Shown here: positions 1 to 9,100 of the stretch, piece by piece
Layout of the letters: each line of letters opens with the position of its first letter
How positions within the stretch are numbered: the first letter of the stretch is position 1
Assembly: GCA_030656215.1 (NCBI GenBank)
Contig: JAUSOD010000010.1
Span: 1-64,000 of the forward strand
Source: Azoarcus sp.
GTDB taxonomy: Bacteria; Pseudomonadota; Gammaproteobacteria; Burkholderiales; Rhodocyclaceae
DNA: 64,000 bases
Reading direction: 5' to 3'
Translations under genes and position numbers: made by a program
Notes under the pieces: model-generated
Told to the model about the DNA's origin: nothing
The model's database searches: none
What the model saw: the letters and a program-made list of their open reading frames with translations, nothing else

Positions 1-148
1 ACGCCGATCCGGCGCTGGCTCCTATGTGCCGATCCGCGACTGGCTCCAATATGCCGATCACAGGGTGGCTTCAATGTGCCGATCACAAGGTGGCTCCATT
101 GTGCCGATCATCAAATGGCTCCTATGTGCCGGTCGGTGACACCAGGGG
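1..148. repeat. 25-bp tandem repeats, possibly an IS21-family end
   Basis: At least five consecutive units of exactly 25 bp are visible (about 1-23, 24-48, 49-73, 74-98, 99-123), with a decayed sixth at 124-148. The core reads TGTGCCGATCA, then a variable centre, then GGTGGCTCC. Units differ mainly in the middle 5-6 bases. Arrays of short repeats near the termini are a known feature of IS21-family elements, where the IstA transposase binds; that identification is inferred from memory of such ends. If correct, the element body lies left of this window. ORFs crossing the array are artefacts. Confidence 0.6.
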
Positions 149-250
149 CGGATCATATTGCCCCGAGGGCGTTACGGGCTGCCGGTCGTCCGCTGAGCGG
201 GGCGGTCCTGCACCCCGCTGGGTGCTGCCCTCCCGACGCGATCATCTTCA

Positions 251-335
251 TGGTGCCCTGGGCGAGACTCGAACTCGCACGGCTTTCGCCACTACCCCCT
301 CAAGATAGCGTGTCTACCAATTTCACCACCAGGGC
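251..335 (-). tRNA. tRNA-Leu (anticodon GAG)
   Basis: The reverse complement folds as a class II tRNA. The acceptor stem GCCCTGG pairs with CCAGGGC, followed by A and an encoded CCA. The D-loop contains TTGGTAGAC, the anticodon loop is TTGAGGG (GAG), there is a long variable arm, and the T-arm carries GTTCGAGTC. The GAG anticodon reads CUU/CUC leucine codons. The 3' end faces the 25-bp repeat array about 100 bp away, which fits the habit of mobile elements to sit next to tRNA genes. Confidence 0.96.
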
Positions 336-581
336 CCCGGCTCCCCCGCTTGCCGCAGACATTGCGTTCGGCGGTGCGCGTCGTTGATGCGCCGAGGGGG
401 CAGAAGGGCGCGGATTATAGTCGGAACAGGGTCGTTGCGGTCAAGTGGAGATTTGGCGACTGACGGACCGGGCTGGTAACGCAATCGCCGCTCGTTCAAG
501 TCCAATGGAATAATGCCACGCGCGATGCATTGGTCTATTCTGAAGACGGGATGGAATGTCACCGGCACGAAGGGGTATCGC

Positions 582-2093
582 ATGCAGTCTGCACGCAGTT
601 TCTGGCGCACTTTTACGGGAGCCCTGCTCGCACTGCTGTGCGGCGTGGCAGTGGCGGGTACGACGCAATCGTTCAACTTTCAGGCGCGGGAGTATCCGGG
701 CTCGCGCGATCGCCAGTACAAGGTCTATGTTCCGGATCCCCTGAGCTTGCCGGCCAGCATGGTGATGGTCTTGCACGGATGCCGGCAGACCCATGATGAC
801 GTGTTGCGCGATTGGGGCATGACCGCTGCCGCCGATCGTTACGGGTTCATTCTGGTGACACCCTTCATCACCACCTACGATGGATTGCGCAACCCCAACT
901 GCTGGGGCTTCTGGTTCGACGCGCACCGCCGCGAAGGGGGTGGCGAGCCCGAGGATCTGCACCAGATCGCACGCGAGGTCGAAACCCGTTTTTCGATCGA
1001 TCCAGCGCGCCGCTACATCACCGGCCTGTCTTCCGGCGGCGCCATGGCGGTGGTCGCCGCCACCACGCACAACGAGTACTGGGCGGCTGCAGCGAGTGCA
1101 TCCGGGCTGCCTTATGGAGAAGCTGCTGCGGCCGTATCGCTGTCCGGCCAGTGCCCGGGTTCCGCGACTTTTCGCAGCGTTGACCAGGTCGCGCGCGACA
1201 TGCGGGCCGAGCTCGACGACCCCTATGCGATTCCACTGCTGGTCCTGCACAACGAACGCGACTGCACCGTGGTGCAGCCAGCCGGACGCAATCAGCGCGA
1301 TGCCCATCTCCGGGTGTTCGGGTCGCCGCCGCGCGACACCGCAGCCAGCACACGTGCGGTGCAGCGCCCCTGCGCCCCAGTGCTGGGCGAAGACTATGCC
1401 TGCGTGCATGAGACCTACACCGTCGACGGCACTGCCAACAGCCGCTCCATCGTCGAGACCGTGTTCTACACTGGCCCGCTTGCCACCCCGAATGCTGCCG
1501 ACACCGATCACGGGCATTACTGGATCGGCGGCGAGCACGGCAATAACGGCCTGTGGTCGTTACGCCGCGGGCCGAGCTATCCGGACATCGTGTGGGACTT
1601 TTTTTCCCGCCATCCGCGCGACGGTGGGGTGTCGGCGGGCTCGCCGCAAATCGTCCTCAACGGCGCAAATCCGCTACGCATAGCACTCGGACAGGTGCTT
1701 GCCGACCCTGGCGCGACTGCCACCGATCCCGAGGATGGCAGCGTGTCGGTCGTCGCCGACTGCAGCGCGGTCGACACCAGCCGCGTCGGGCAATACAGTT
1801 GCAGCTATCGCGCCACCGACCGCGACGGCAACAGCACCACCGCGAGCCGCAGCGTCATCGTGTTCGACTCGAACCCGCCCGCGCCGGACTGCGCCGCCGT
1901 CAGCGCCACGCCCGCCGCACACATCGTAGCCGGCCGTGCTGTCGCCGGCGGCTGGTTCAATCTGCGCGCACTTGCCACCGGCAACCGCCAGGACATCGGC
2001 TTCGCCTGGGACTACTGGTGGCCGATAACGCTGTATGAAGGCGCGCCGGGGCAATGGTTTGCGACCCTGCCCGCGATCTGCGCCAATTTATAG
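582..2093 (+). CDS. Secreted PHB depolymerase-family esterase with Ig-like domain
   Basis: 503-residue exported hydrolase of the LpqC / esterase-PHB depolymerase family. Such enzymes cleave short-chain polyhydroxyalkanoates or ester-linked substrates outside the cell. The start at 582 is preceded by AAGGGG and gives a clear signal peptide (basic N-region, then LLALLCGVAVAG). An HGC oxyanion-hole motif lies near residue 65, and the lipase box GLSSGG has its nucleophile near S150. Candidate acid and base residues are in NERDC and DTDHGHYW. A bacterial Ig-like region (DPEDGSVSV) follows near 385-425, then about 70 unassigned residues. The longer ORF start at 513 would bury the signal peptide. 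The substrate is not proven. Confidence 0.88.
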   Translation: MQSARSFWRTFTGALLALLCGVAVAGTTQSFNFQAREYPGSRDRQYKVYVPDPLSLPASMVMVLHGCRQTHDDVLRDWGMTAAADRYGFILVTPFITTYDGLRNPNCWGFWFDAHRREGGGEPEDLHQIAREVETRFSIDPARRYITGLSSGGAMAVVAATTHNEYWAAAASASGLPYGEAAAAVSLSGQCPGSATFRSVDQVARDMRAELDDPYAIPLLVLHNERDCTVVQPAGRNQRDAHLRVFGSPPRDTAASTRAVQRPCAPVLGEDYACVHETYTVDGTANSRSIVETVFYTGPLATPNAADTDHGHYWIGGEHGNNGLWSLRRGPSYPDIVWDFFSRHPRDGGVSAGSPQIVLNGANPLRIALGQVLADPGATATDPEDGSVSVVADCSAVDTSRVGQYSCSYRATDRDGNSTTASRSVIVFDSNPPAPDCAAVSATPAAHIVAGRAVAGGWFNLRALATGNRQDIGFAWDYWWPITLYEGAPGQWFATLPAICANL

Positions 2094-2097
2094 GGCG

Positions 2098-2132
2098 TTA
2101 GGCGAAACCTGCTTGAAGCAGGTTTCGCCTAA
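2098..2132. terminator. Strong hairpin between convergent genes
   Basis: A perfect inverted repeat with 17-bp arms, starting TTAGGCGAAACC on both strands, sits between the stop of the esterase gene and the stop of the convergent small gene, overlapping the latter's last codons. There is no long T-run, so release efficiency is uncertain, but position and perfect symmetry support a bidirectional terminator. Confidence 0.75.
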
Positions 2133-2461
2133 TTCTGCCGTTCCGCGTGATGCCGGATCTTGAGCCGCTCGATCTCGGCGTGCTGATACTGGAAGGCCCT
2201 GATCGCACGCAATTCATCCGCGCTCAGCTCATCGATCCGCACGTGCGCGAGCAATACCGCCAGTGCGTCACCGATCTGCCCGAGCTGGCGCCCGTAGGTG
2301 CCGACCTCGTTGAGGATGCGCTCCTCCAGTTCCGGGTTGGAGGTCTTGCCCAGGTTGATGTTGATCAGCCCGAACTGGTTACCCACCGCCCGCATGAACC
2401 AGGTCCATGGGTTGATCGTCTGGGTCACGTCGCCCGACAGCGGAAGTTGCAGATTAGGCAT
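2129..2461 (-). CDS. Conserved-looking small hypothetical protein
   Basis: 110-residue soluble protein that I do not recognise. No signal peptide or membrane segment is visible. The N-terminal part (SGDVTQTINPW) is followed by a probably helical C-terminal half rich in Glu, Arg, Ala and Leu (ELEERILNEVGTYGRQLGQ; RAFQYQHAEIERLK). The start ATG has an AGGAG Shine-Dalgarno at proper spacing, and codon use matches its neighbours, so it is probably real. It converges on the esterase gene and is not obviously in an operon. Confidence 0.72.
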   Translation of the reverse strand: MPNLQLPLSGDVTQTINPWTWFMRAVGNQFGLININLGKTSNPELEERILNEVGTYGRQLGQIGDALAVLLAHVRIDELSADELRAIRAFQYQHAEIERLKIRHHAERQN

Positions 2462-2735
2462 CGAGATCTCCTGAAATGAAGGTTTTGACTAGCTACCGTA
2501 AGGCGATTGTCGTGCCACTCGCCCGGCGCGATGCTGACTGGGCACGCCGTCCGGCGCTGCGCAGGGCGCACCAACGATCTCAATACTAGACCCCGATTAC
2601 GCAAAAGGCATTGGCGGGAGTTCTCCACCCCTGGCGCCGCACCACCGTTGTGGATGGCGGCAGCACCGAACCCCGGATTCCGATCGCCACGCCGCGGCGC
2701 TGCAATGCTCGCGACCGGGCATAATCGGCGCCATC

Positions 2736-3461
2736 ATGGCTTCGCACCCCACTCACCCTTCGGCGGGTAACGGTCGTCCTCCAGCGCATTCCGCCGCGAA
2801 CGGCGCCCCGCCGGGCTTTCTCGCCTTCCTGCATTCCGATGCGGGGCGAGACTTTCTTGCCGGGTTCGAGCGCGTGAGTTATGCCAAGGGCCAGCTCATT
2901 GCCACACCCGGCTCGGCGCTCGATCGTGTTTTCATCGTGTTCTCCGGCCAGGTGCGCGCCTACCTTGCCAACGACGAACGTGAGCTGACCCTGTCCTTTC
3001 TCGAGGCGGGCGACATATTCAGCACCCATACGCCGAGCTACCTGGCCAGTGTCGGCGTCTCGTCCATCGTGGCGATGGACACCCGTGCCTTTGCCCAACG
3101 CATGACGCTCCACCCTGAGCTCACACCCTTCCTGATGCGGGCGCTGGGCAAGTTGCTCAGTGATGCGATTCGCCGCATCGAAAGCCTGTCGCTGCAAGAC
3201 GTGGGCGCCCGTGTCGCCGGTTTTCTCGCCCAGGCCACGCGGCAGCGTGGCACGCCCGACGGCGATGGATGGCAGGTGCCGCTCGGCTTGGCGGCGAGCG
3301 ACATTGCCTTGCTGCTGGGCACCACCCGGCAGACTGTGTCGGCGCATCTGAGCGCAATGGCGCGCCAGGGCATTCTCGAACGCGACGGCCGCGACCGGCT
3401 TCGTGTGCATCGGCTCGATTTGCTCGAACAGTGGCGCGCCACCCCTGGCGAATCCCGCTGA
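2736..3461 (+). CDS. CooA-like Crp/Fnr-family regulator
   Basis: 241-residue one-component regulator: cyclic-nucleotide-binding-type beta-roll (about residues 30-150), dimerisation helix, then a Crp-type helix-turn-helix (AASDIALLLGTTRQTVSAHL, about 190-210). From memory it aligns well with the heme CO sensor CooA, including GDIFSTH where CooA has GDMFCMH. H98 would match the heme ligand His77, while S96 replaces Cys75. The N-terminus is about 21 residues longer than CooA's, so the N-terminal Pro ligand is not conserved in position. The gene directly precedes cowN, whose product protects nitrogenase from CO, which supports CO sensing. A generic Crp/Fnr role is the alternative. Confidence 0.82.
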   Translation: MASHPTHPSAGNGRPPAHSAANGAPPGFLAFLHSDAGRDFLAGFERVSYAKGQLIATPGSALDRVFIVFSGQVRAYLANDERELTLSFLEAGDIFSTHTPSYLASVGVSSIVAMDTRAFAQRMTLHPELTPFLMRALGKLLSDAIRRIESLSLQDVGARVAGFLAQATRQRGTPDGDGWQVPLGLAASDIALLLGTTRQTVSAHLSAMARQGILERDGRDRLRVHRLDLLEQWRATPGESR

Positions 3462-3471
3462 TTGCAGTTTT

Positions 3472-3487
3472 CGTCGGCCAGCCGACG
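3472..3487. promoter_or_regulatory. CooA-type palindrome upstream of cowN
   Basis: Perfect palindrome CGTCG-N6-CGACG, centred about 66 bp before the cowN ATG. The known CooA operator pattern is close to TGTCG-N6-CGACA, so this matches the N6 spacing and all but the outermost base of each half-site. It lies just after the stop of the CooA-like gene. The operator role is inferred. Confidence 0.5.
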
Positions 3488-3545
3488 GACAGCGCGAGGC
3501 CTGCGGGGTGATGATGTGCGCTTCTCCCGCTTTTTCCCGACCGCC

Positions 3546-3851
3546 ATGGACTCCGAAACCCGCTGCAGTTGCACGACCCGCCCCGACCGCTACGTGAGCT
3601 TCAAGGGCATCGACTGCGACGGCAACGCCCGCCGCATGATGGACATCCTCGACACCCTGCGCACCGAGGACCCCGACGAACTGGCCCTGCTCGCCTTGCT
3701 GCGCGAACGCCGCGCCGCCGTCAGCGGTGTGCAATGCGACAACCTGTTGCTGCTGGCGAGCTTCGTGAACCCGATACGCGAGTTGTGCGAGCGCCACGAG
3801 AACCTTGCCGGACTCGAACTGCTCGAGCAGCTCGAGGAAGAATGCTTCTGA
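3546..3851 (+). CDS. cowN: CowN, nitrogenase-protecting protein under CO
   Basis: 101-residue cytoplasmic protein matching the CowN family: the signature DRYVSFKGIDCDGNARR near the N-terminus, a middle stretch LLLLASFVNPIRELCERH, and the ending LLEQLEEECF. CowN sustains N2-dependent growth when the nitrogenase inhibitor CO is present. The ATG at 3546 gives a family-like length but lacks a good ribosome-binding site; an in-frame GTG at 3516, behind a G-rich stretch, is an alternative start. Its place immediately after the CooA-like gene suggests CO-dependent regulation. Confidence 0.9.
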   Translation: MDSETRCSCTTRPDRYVSFKGIDCDGNARRMMDILDTLRTEDPDELALLALLRERRAAVSGVQCDNLLLLASFVNPIRELCERHENLAGLELLEQLEEECF

Positions 3852-3940
3852 GTTTCCACCGCGGTATGCAGTCGCTGTCGGATTGTCGGGTTTACGCCAG
3901 CCTTATGAGCTGAAAGGCGGGTAACGGCGGACTTTTGGCG

Positions 3941-3956
3941 TGGTCCCGGACTTGCT
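3941..3956 (+). promoter_or_regulatory. Candidate sigma-54 (-24/-12) promoter
   Basis: TGGTCCCGGACTTGCT has the diagnostic GG and GC dinucleotides separated by exactly 10 bp and an intact TTGCT -12 element; the -24 element is only partial (consensus TGGCACG). Transcription would start near 3966, just before the AGGAGGGAGG ribosome-binding site of the Fe-S gene at 3981. No NifA upstream site (TGT-N10-ACA) was found nearby. Confidence 0.42.
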
Positions 3957-3980
3957 TCCTTCCCGTATAGGAGGGAGGCA

Positions 3981-5333
3981 ATGAAACATCATCTGGACTG
4001 GTCATCGTACGAAACCGCAGGGCAGGGCGACGCCTATGCTGGCATTCCGGCCACCGGGGGCGATTTTGCCAAGGCGGTGGCGGTATGCATCAGCGACCGC
4101 CTGTGTCAGCGCTCCCCCAAGGGCGTGATGTGCCCCAGCTTTCGCGCCACCGACGATCCGGCACAGTCGCCCGGCGGTCGGGTGCTGGCGCTCAAGGCTG
4201 CGCTCAATGGCGAATTCGGCCCCGTGCCCTTCGCCGACCCGCGCCTGGCTGATGCCATGGATCTGTGCGTCGGGTGCAAGGGCTGCAAGCGCGAATGCGC
4301 CAACCAGATCGACATGGCCGCGATCAAGATCGAATGGCAGGCGCAGCGCAATGCCCTCACCGGGGTACCGCTGCGCGACCGCCTGTTTGCCGGCCTGCCA
4401 CGCTGGCTCGAGCATCCGCGCCTGCTACGCCTCGCGATCCGCCTGCGCAACCGCATCCCGGCGCTGGCCCGGCTGCTCGAACGACGCGTCCGCATCGCCT
4501 CGGCGCGTACCCTGCCCGAGCCGGTGTCGCGGCCCTATACCGCACCCAAGCTGGCGCCTGAGGCGGCAAACGAGACCGCGGCTGGGCGTGACGTGTTCCT
4601 GTTCGTCGATACCTTCGCCCGCCACTTCGAGCCCGCGATTGCGGAGGCCGCACACACGGTGCTTACCGCTGCCGGCTACCGGGTGAGCGTGCTCGGGCCC
4701 GCGGCCGACGACCCGGAGCCCGGCCGCGCGCTGTGCTGCGGCCGTACCTGGCTGTCGCTCGGTCAGGTCGAGGCCGCCCGCCGCGAGGCGCAGCGCATGC
4801 AGGCTGCGCTGCGCCCGGCGCTTGCCGCCGGCACCCCGGTGATCGGGCTGGAGCCTTCTTGCATCCTGTCGCTGCGTGACGACCACCTCAAGCTCGGTCT
4901 CGGCCCCGAGGCCGAGGCGCTGGCGAAACAGGTCTTCCTGTTCGAGGAGTTCATCGCCCGCGAGCACGACCGCAAGCGCCTCACCATCGCGCTCAAGCCG
5001 CTCGGCCAGCCCAAGCTGCTGGTGCACGGCCACTGCCACCAGAAGGCGGTGGGCGCGATGAAGTCGCTGCGCAAGGTGCTGCGCCTGATTCCCGATCTCG
5101 AATTCGAATTCATCGAAGCCAGTTGCTGTGGCATGGCCGGCAGCTTCGGGCTCGACGCTGAGCACGCCGGCATTTCGCAACAGATGGCCGAGCTCGATCT
5201 GTTTCCTGCGTTGCGCGCCGCTCCCGATGCGCCCGTGCTGGCCAACGGCTTCTCCTGTCGCCACCAGATCGTCGAAGGCGTGGCGCGGCGACCGACGCAT
5301 GTGGCGGAGCTGATGCGGGATGCGCTGGCGTGA
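3981..5333 (+). CDS. Fe-S oxidoreductase with CCG domains (GlpC/HdrD-like)
   Basis: 450-residue protein. The N-terminal third carries a [4Fe-4S] ferredoxin-type motif CVGCKGCKREC (about residues 97-107) and an earlier Cys pair (CISDRLC ... MCPSF). The C-terminal part has two cysteine-rich CCG domains, with LCCGR near 251, HCHQK near 349 and SCCGMAG near 380, as in GlpC, HdrB/D and lactate-oxidation subunits. Such proteins pass electrons between a flavoprotein partner and another carrier. In many relatives this module is the C-terminal half of a GlcD-type FAD oxidase; here the FAD half is absent. A very strong Shine-Dalgarno precedes it. The position between cowN and a flavodoxin suggests electron supply to nitrogenase (inference). 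Confidence 0.85.
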   Translation: MKHHLDWSSYETAGQGDAYAGIPATGGDFAKAVAVCISDRLCQRSPKGVMCPSFRATDDPAQSPGGRVLALKAALNGEFGPVPFADPRLADAMDLCVGCKGCKRECANQIDMAAIKIEWQAQRNALTGVPLRDRLFAGLPRWLEHPRLLRLAIRLRNRIPALARLLERRVRIASARTLPEPVSRPYTAPKLAPEAANETAAGRDVFLFVDTFARHFEPAIAEAAHTVLTAAGYRVSVLGPAADDPEPGRALCCGRTWLSLGQVEAARREAQRMQAALRPALAAGTPVIGLEPSCILSLRDDHLKLGLGPEAEALAKQVFLFEEFIAREHDRKRLTIALKPLGQPKLLVHGHCHQKAVGAMKSLRKVLRLIPDLEFEFIEASCCGMAGSFGLDAEHAGISQQMAELDLFPALRAAPDAPVLANGFSCRHQIVEGVARRPTHVAELMRDALA

Positions 5334-5444
5334 CGCTCGAAAATGGAATGCCGGCATCCGGGCAGGCCATTGCGCCCGAGTCCCGCTCCATGCGGCTTTG
5401 CGCCAGACCTTTCTCCCTCACCACACCACTGATCGAAACTCATC

Positions 5445-6002
5445 ATGAATAAAATCGGCATATTTTTCGGCACCGAAACCGGCACGACACGGCTGATCGC
5501 AAAGAAGATACACAAGAAGCTGGGCGACGAGATCGCCAGCAAACCGGTCAATGTCAATCGTATTGGCGTGGACGAGATGCTGCAGTACGACGCGCTGATC
5601 CTGGGCACGCCAAGCTACGGCATTGGCGAGATTCCGGGGCGCAGTGCGGGCTGCCTGGAGCCCAACTGGGAGGAGTTTTTTGCCCAGTTCGAGCGTGCGG
5701 ACTTTTCCGGCAAACGCATCGCGCTGTTCGGGCTCGGTGCGCAGGAGCGCTATGCCGACCGCTTCGCCAGCTCGCTGATCCGTTTGTATGAGGTATTCAC
5801 CGGCTTTGGCGCCGAGATCGTCGGCGGCTGGAGTACCGATGGCTACACCTTCGATCACTCCGCCTCCATCATCGACGGACGCTTCGTCGGGCTGGTGATC
5901 GATGCGCGAACGCAGGGCATGTATACCGACGCGCGCATCGATGCCTGGCTGGAACAGGTCAAGCCGCTGCTGCTGGAGAAGGTGAGCGTGGCCGAATCCT
6001 GA
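5445..6002 (+). CDS. nifF: Flavodoxin, NifF type
   Basis: 185-residue long-chain flavodoxin. The FMN phosphate loop GTETGTT is at residues 9-15, the first isoalloxazine loop region is PSYGIGEIPG, and the second is FGLGAQERYADRF. The C-terminal GFVGLVID-type ending resembles nitrogenase flavodoxins, which carry low-potential electrons to dinitrogenase reductase. Residues GRSAGCLEPNWEEF form an insertion seen in some diazotroph flavodoxins. It follows the Fe-S oxidoreductase gene by 111 bp on the same strand. The nifF symbol rests on sequence character and context; a housekeeping fldA role is possible. Confidence 0.8.
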   Translation: MNKIGIFFGTETGTTRLIAKKIHKKLGDEIASKPVNVNRIGVDEMLQYDALILGTPSYGIGEIPGRSAGCLEPNWEEFFAQFERADFSGKRIALFGLGAQERYADRFASSLIRLYEVFTGFGAEIVGGWSTDGYTFDHSASIIDGRFVGLVIDARTQGMYTDARIDAWLEQVKPLLLEKVSVAES

Positions 6003-6155
6003 TTCAGGATGCATGTCAGATCGCAGTACGGCCTCCCATGCCGACCTTGCGCGTGAGCCATACCCAACTACCATGAAAGCGAGCGGCGTAAGTCGCTGCA
6101 CTGGATGGCAACACCAAAACGTCGCGATACAGCCTCGAGCCAGGGAGACTTTTTC

Positions 6156-9100
6156 ATGAGCAAGCGCACCGCAGGGACCACCGTCCGTATCCCCGGACGT
6201 CTCCAAGCCGATGAGCCGTTGTGGCTGGCGAGCCAGATACCTGCGGGCTCGCCCCTGTTCGTCAACGCCGGGCCGGCGCGCGCTTTTCGTCTGGGCGGAA
6301 CCGGTGTCCGCGGCAACGCCGCCGATGCCGTCACCGAAGTCATACCCGCCGACGCGCTGGTCGAAATCGAGTTCGAAAGCGGGCTGCGCTTCTGGACCTC
6401 GGGGGATCTGTTGCGCGAGCGCCTGCAGGCCGCCGGCGGCGACACCACGCGCGGGGGATCTGCGGATGGTGCAGGCGGGGCCTGGGACCTGCCGGCCAGT
6501 ATCGCGCCGGTGCCACAGGGCACCCGCGGAGCGGTGGGCAAGCTGGCAATCAAGGCGCTGCGCTGGGTGGGGCTCGATCCGGTGCAGGCAGGCGTGGACA
6601 AGCTCGTCGAGCTGGCGGAAACTCGCTCGGTGCCGCGCGAGGGGCTGTTTCGGGTGGGTGATGACGGGATTGTGGGCGATCCGCTCGATCGGCCGATTCC
6701 GGATGGCGCGCGCGCGCTGATCCTGGTGCATGGCACAGCCTCCAACACCCGCGGCAGTTTCTCCAGGCTGTGGCTGGATCAGCCCAAACAGTGGGCGCGC
6801 CTGCGCGCCTGGTTTGGCGAGCACATCTACGCATTCGATCATTGCACGCTGACCAGAGGCCCGATCGACAACGCACTCATGCTTTCGCGCCTGTTGCCGC
6901 GCAAGGGTGCCGTGCGCTTCCTGACCCATTCGCGCGGTGGGCTGGTGGGCGAGTTGCTGTGTCTCGACCCGGCCGAGATCGACCGCGCAGGGATCGTCGC
7001 CACGCTGGAGGCCGGAAAGCACGGCAACATCGAAGCACAGGCCGCCCGCGAAGGGCAGAAAACGCAATTTTTCGAGCTGATGCGCGAGCTCGAGGCTCGC
7101 CCCGAACTGGAGATCGAAAGCTTCGTCCGCGTCGCCTGTCCGGTCATCGGCACCACGCTGCTGGGGCAGAAGCTGGACCAGTGGTTCTCCTTGCTGGTGC
7201 TGGCTGCGATTGCCGACGAGATGCGGCGCAGCAATAGCCGCGGGCTCCTCACCAGTGCGCTCGGATCGCTCGCCCGCTACGGCCTGGACATGCTGGCCGA
7301 GATCACCGCCGGCATCGTCGCCAGCCGCAAGGAGACGCACCAGCTGCCCGGGCTGGAGGCGCAGATGCCGCAATCGGCGCTGGTGCGCATCCTCAACGGC
7401 AACCCCGGTCGCGGCCAGTTGTTCGTGGTTGCCGGCGACGCCGAACCGTCCGAGCACAAATGGCTCGCGGAGTTGCGCTTCGGGCTGATCGACCGTTATT
7501 TCGAGCATGACCACGATCTGGTGGTGGACACGCGCGCCATGCTCGACGGCCCCATCCGCCCGGGGCGCAAGCTGCTGTTTCGCAGCGGTGCGGACGTCAA
7601 TCATTTCAGCTACTTTGGCAACGACGACAGCGCCGCCGCCATCGCCGCCGCACTGACCGACGGCACCGAGACGCACACCGTGTTTCGCGATTACAGCGGT
7701 GAATGGCCCCTGCCCACGGGCGCCGCACGCGGTCTGTTCGCGCCGCGTCCGCTGGCCGACCCGCCGCTTGAGACCGCGCGCGGCATCGTGCTCCTCGTTC
7801 CCGGCCTGTGCGGTTCCGAGCTGAATGTGGCGGGCCGGGACGTGTGGGCCAATGTGCTGTCGCTGGCCTGGGGCGGATTCGGCAAGACGCTCGCCATCGA
7901 CAATCCCGCGGTGGCGCCGGGCAAACCGCTTGCCGGCAGCTATCTGGCGCTGGCCAATGCCTTGCGCCGCGAAGGCTATGTGGTGCGCATGCACGGCTAC
8001 GACTGGCGCAAATCGGTACTCGCTTCCGCCGACGACCTGGTCACCGCGCTGAACGGGGCGCTGGATGACTCGACCCCGCGCAAGCTGCCGGTGCACGCGG
8101 TGGTGCATTCGATGGGCGGGGTGCTGATTCGCGCCGCCTTTGCCAAGGACAAGGCCTTGTGGCAGCGCTGGAAGGACCAGCCCAGCCCGAGCGCGCGGGT
8201 ACTCATGCTGGGCACGCCCAACCTGGGTTCGCACGCGGTGACCCTGCTCTTTACCGCGCGCGACGGGTTTTTCAGCAAGCTCGCCCTGATTGATCTGCAC
8301 CATACCGAGGCCGAACTTCTGGCGGTTGCCAACCAGTTCCCCGGCGTGCTCGAACTGCTGCCGCGCCATCCGGACGAAAACGGCGCTGACATCCGTGTGT
8401 CCGCTACCTGGGCCGAGTTTCAAAAGGCCGACAAGGGGCGCTGGCCGACGCCACCGGATGGCCCGCTGAGCAAGTCGGCCGAGTTGTGGGATACGCTGCT
8501 CAAGGATGATCCGCTACCCACCCACGAGCGCCTGATCTACCTTGCCGGCACCGCACCTGAGACACCGCTGCGAGCCACCATCGGCGCCGATGGCAAGTTC
8601 CACCTGCTCAAGACGGCCGAGGGCGATGGCCGCGTCACTTGGGCCAGCGGCATTCCGCCGGCCTGCAAGGAGGGCCAGCGCTGCTATTTCATGAACGCCG
8701 TACACGGCGACATGCCCGAGCACGCAGACGCCTACCCGGCACTGCTCGAGCTGTTGCACAAGGGCAGCACCAGCCATCCCGCGTTGTCGCGCCAGCCCGC
8801 CCCGCCGCGCGCGCGCGGTGCGCTCGAGGCCCCCGGCGAGTACCCCCCGCTCGATGCCGCCGACCTCAGCCACTTTCCCTCGCGCGTGGACTTGCTGGCG
8901 GCTGCCACCGGCGCCACGCTGGAGGCAGCGCGGGCCGGGGCTCGTCCGGGTGCGGACGACCGGGCCGCGGTGCGGGTGATTCACGGCGACCTGATCTATG
9001 TCGATTCGCCGGTGCTGGTTGGCCACAAACAGGGCGTGAACAATCTCGAACAGGCGGAATACATCCTCAATCACGCCCTGAACGGGCGCATGCAGCGTCG

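Noticed and set aside
196-219. AGCGGGG/CCCCGCT hairpin downstream of tRNA-Leu
   Set aside because: A 7-bp stem with a 10-base loop and no T-run on the tRNA's strand is too weak to call a terminator.
24-387. ORFs of 94 and 103 codons through the repeat array and tRNA
   Set aside because: They consist of translated 25-bp repeats and run across the tRNA-Leu gene, with no ribosome-binding site.
5359-5373. Second sigma-54-like element before the flavodoxin gene
   Set aside because: GG and GC are 10 bp apart, but the -24 region (CGGGCA) matches the consensus poorly and the leader to the start codon would be about 60 bp, so it was not listed.
5418-8423. 1001-codon antisense ORF
   Set aside because: It lies opposite nifF and the CHAT gene. 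Long antisense ORFs are expected in GC-rich DNA with strong third-position bias, and its composition is not protein-like.
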